5,644 nt of DNA, from contig CAMBWV010000084.1 in assembly GCA_945871755.1 (NCBI GenBank), positions 1 through 5,644 of the forward strand. The letters are read 5' to 3'. Shown here piece after piece: positions 5,201-5,644 of this stretch. Position 1 is the first letter of the stretch. The number at the start of each line of letters is the position of its first letter. This DNA is from an uncultured Bacteroidales bacterium. GTDB lineage: Bacteria; Bacteroidota; Bacteroidia; Bacteroidales; Bacteroidaceae. The position numbers and the translations under genes were made by a program. Under the pieces are notes generated by a model, which ran no database searches, had not been told where the DNA came from, and worked only from the letters and a program-made list of their open reading frames with translations.

Positions 5201-5644
5201 CGAAGATCAGCCTGGTCAGACCGTAGCCAACCTCTTTGATTTTGACGCCAAGAGCGGCTGGCACACCAAGTGGGGCAAGGGCGAGGCTGTGCCCTTCGAA
5301 ATGTTGCTCGACCTGCGCAGCATCAACCAACTTGACCGCATTGACTACTATCCGCGCGAAGACGCTAGCAATGGTACGCTCCTCAAGGGTACCGTTTGCT
5401 ATAGCAGCGACAAAGAAACCTGGAGCGAGCCCGTTCCCTTCACTTGGGCACGCACTGGGGAAGTCAAGCAGTTCGCCTTCGAAGGTCATCCTTCCGCACG
5501 TTACCTCAAGATTGCAATCAGCGAAGCCGTGGGCAACTTCGGTTCGGGCAATGAAATGCACGTATTCAAAGTGGCCGACACCGAAAGCATGATTCAGGGC
5601 GACATCAACCGCGATAAGCGCATCGACGACAACGACCTGACTTC
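2298..5644 (+). CDS. Secreted multidomain GH31 glycosidase, likely GH31_18 alpha-N-acetylgalactosaminidase (3' end cut)
   Basis: The frame is open for 1115 codons to the window edge. Residues 1-37 form a type I signal peptide: basic start, hydrophobic core, AHA before the cut, no lipobox. An N-terminal GH31 beta-sandwich (about 45-270) contains YFYGGGVQNG near 179-188 and NWVDGG near 204-209. The catalytic barrel spans about 275-590: predicted nucleophile D432 in KTDVAWVGAG, acid/base D484 in WSGDQTGGDWE, then SGQPNITSDVDG near 507-517. C-terminal beta-sandwiches include a DUF5110-like part from about 695. Next come a fibronectin type III domain (about 871-954), an F5/8 type C or CBM32-like domain (about 955-1096), and GDINRDKRIDDNDL from 1101, the first calcium-binding loop of a dockerin. 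KTDVAW replaces the usual WxDMNE, as in GH31 enzymes that release alpha-GalNAc from Ser/Thr. Substrate is inference; GH31 membership is near certain. No Shine-Dalgarno sequence precedes the ATG, and no clear promoter lies in the 73-base gap after the MNT gene, so read-through transcription is possible. Confidence 0.93.
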   Translation, partial: MSEQKKSMRGKCGALLPAIVLSAAVPVGLMTAVEAHAQHQAAMIRVTPVVVDAVRQINPTTVEVLYANGQCLTLDFYGTNIFRMFQDNAGGILREPQANPVAHILVNNARRAVGGLEVTTTDVAASIRTERLSVDIDRKTGLLRVRDLYTDKVVIEWAEPVAFEQGKVTMTLCADPNEYFYGGGVQNGRFSHKGKVIAIENTNNWVDGGVASPTPFYWSTGGYGVLWHTFRPGKYDFGATKKDRVVLSHNEDYLDMFFMVNEAPTSLLCDFYQLTGNPVLLPKFGFYQGHLNAYNRDYWTPAENGFMLYEDGKRYNESQKDNGGIRETLNGTNAQDYQFSARAAIDRYFRNDMPLGWFLPNDGYGAGYGQTGTLDGNIQNLREFGEYARSKGVEIGLWTQSDLHPKEGVEALLQRDIVKEVRDAGVRVLKTDVAWVGAGYSFGLNGVADVGEIMPYYGSNARPFIISLDGWAGTQRYAGIWSGDQTGGDWEYIRFHIPTFIGSGLSGQPNITSDVDGIFGGKNVPVNVREFQWKTFTPMELNMDGWGSNPKYPEALGEPATSINRWYLKLKSELMPYTYTIARGAVDGKPMIRAMFLDYPNEYTLGTKTQYQYLFGPQFLVAPIYKETQMDKDGNDVRDGIYLPEGKWVDYWNGDVYEGGQIINNYPAPLWKLPVFVKLGSVIPMTNPNNNPSEIRADYRAYEIYAGEERCLFADYDDDGKTQEYLAGASAKTPLDIQRDKKGDLVVRIGKTGGSFSGFQPEKFTELRINVTQDVKDVVFKANGKKVGLTRVNSREEVQRQGGTYFYDAAPELNRFATPGSEFAKVSIKKNPQLIVNLGKYDVTATNMEVTVKGFAFDTSNRLFKQTGALQAPKVSFPEANVQAYEVTPQWEKQANADYYEVEFDGMLYSTIKDNHLRFEDLAAETSYTFRVRAVNKDGQSEWTTAQVTTTANPLEFAIQGIKATVTCEDQPGQTVANLFDFDAKSGWHTKWGKGEAVPFEMLLDLRSINQLDRIDYYPREDASNGTLLKGTVCYSSDKETWSEPVPFTWARTGEVKQFAFEGHPSARYLKIAISEAVGNFGSGNEMHVFKVADTESMIQGDINRDKRIDDNDLT

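Noticed and set aside
2952..5561. 869-codon open frame on the minus strand, antisense to the GH31 gene
   Set aside because: It is in exact codon register with the sense gene. Minus-strand stops would need TTA, CTA or TCA sense codons, which this biased gene avoids; it ends exactly at a TCA codon at 2952-2954. The sense frame has clear GH31, Fn3, F5/8C and dockerin motifs, and the antisense product is an Ala/Val/His-rich mirror of that coding.

Overview
The window looks like a piece of a Bacteroidota chromosome, most likely Bacteroidales of the Prevotella/Bacteroides type. Three things point there. Promoter-like sites match the Bacteroidota -7 consensus TAnnTTTG and sit before three transcription units. 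Start codons have little or no Shine-Dalgarno sequence. The main gene is a secreted multidomain glycoside hydrolase of the kind found in gut Bacteroidales. Genus is not resolvable by eye.

Layout. Bases 1-54 hold a minus-strand promoter and a possible ribosome binding site for a gene that starts just off the left edge. Bases 134-1485, minus strand, hold a YhcG-type (DUF1016) PD-(D/E)XK nuclease-like protein. A possible 62-residue ORF overlaps its stop codon and may be translationally coupled to it. Bases 1486-1936 are a non-coding divergent region. It contains degenerate tandem repeats, a G-rich stretch with a quadruplex motif, a terminator-like hairpin and outward-facing promoters on both sides. 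Bases 1937-2224, plus strand, encode a minimal nucleotidyltransferase (MNT, MntA-like) with no HEPN partner in view. From 2298 to the right edge runs a large exported GH31 glycosidase, cut after at least 1115 codons inside a dockerin-like C-terminus.

The GH31 protein is the best-supported and most informative gene. It has a signal peptide, an N-terminal beta-sandwich, a (beta/alpha)8 barrel, C-terminal beta-sandwiches with a DUF5110-like part, a fibronectin type III domain, an F5/8 type C (CBM32-like) domain, and the start of a dockerin. Its nucleophile region reads KTDVAW rather than the usual GH31 WxDMNE. This resembles the GH31 alpha-N-acetylgalactosaminidases (subfamily GH31_18), which suggests action on host O-glycans, that is, mucin. 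That substrate is inference.

The YhcG-like gene and the orphan MNT gene are accessory genes of the defence or toxin-antitoxin type. They are AT-richer than the hydrolase gene and probably arrived independently. No functional link between them and the hydrolase can be shown. I found no RNA gene, CRISPR array, insertion sequence or complete new multi-gene system.
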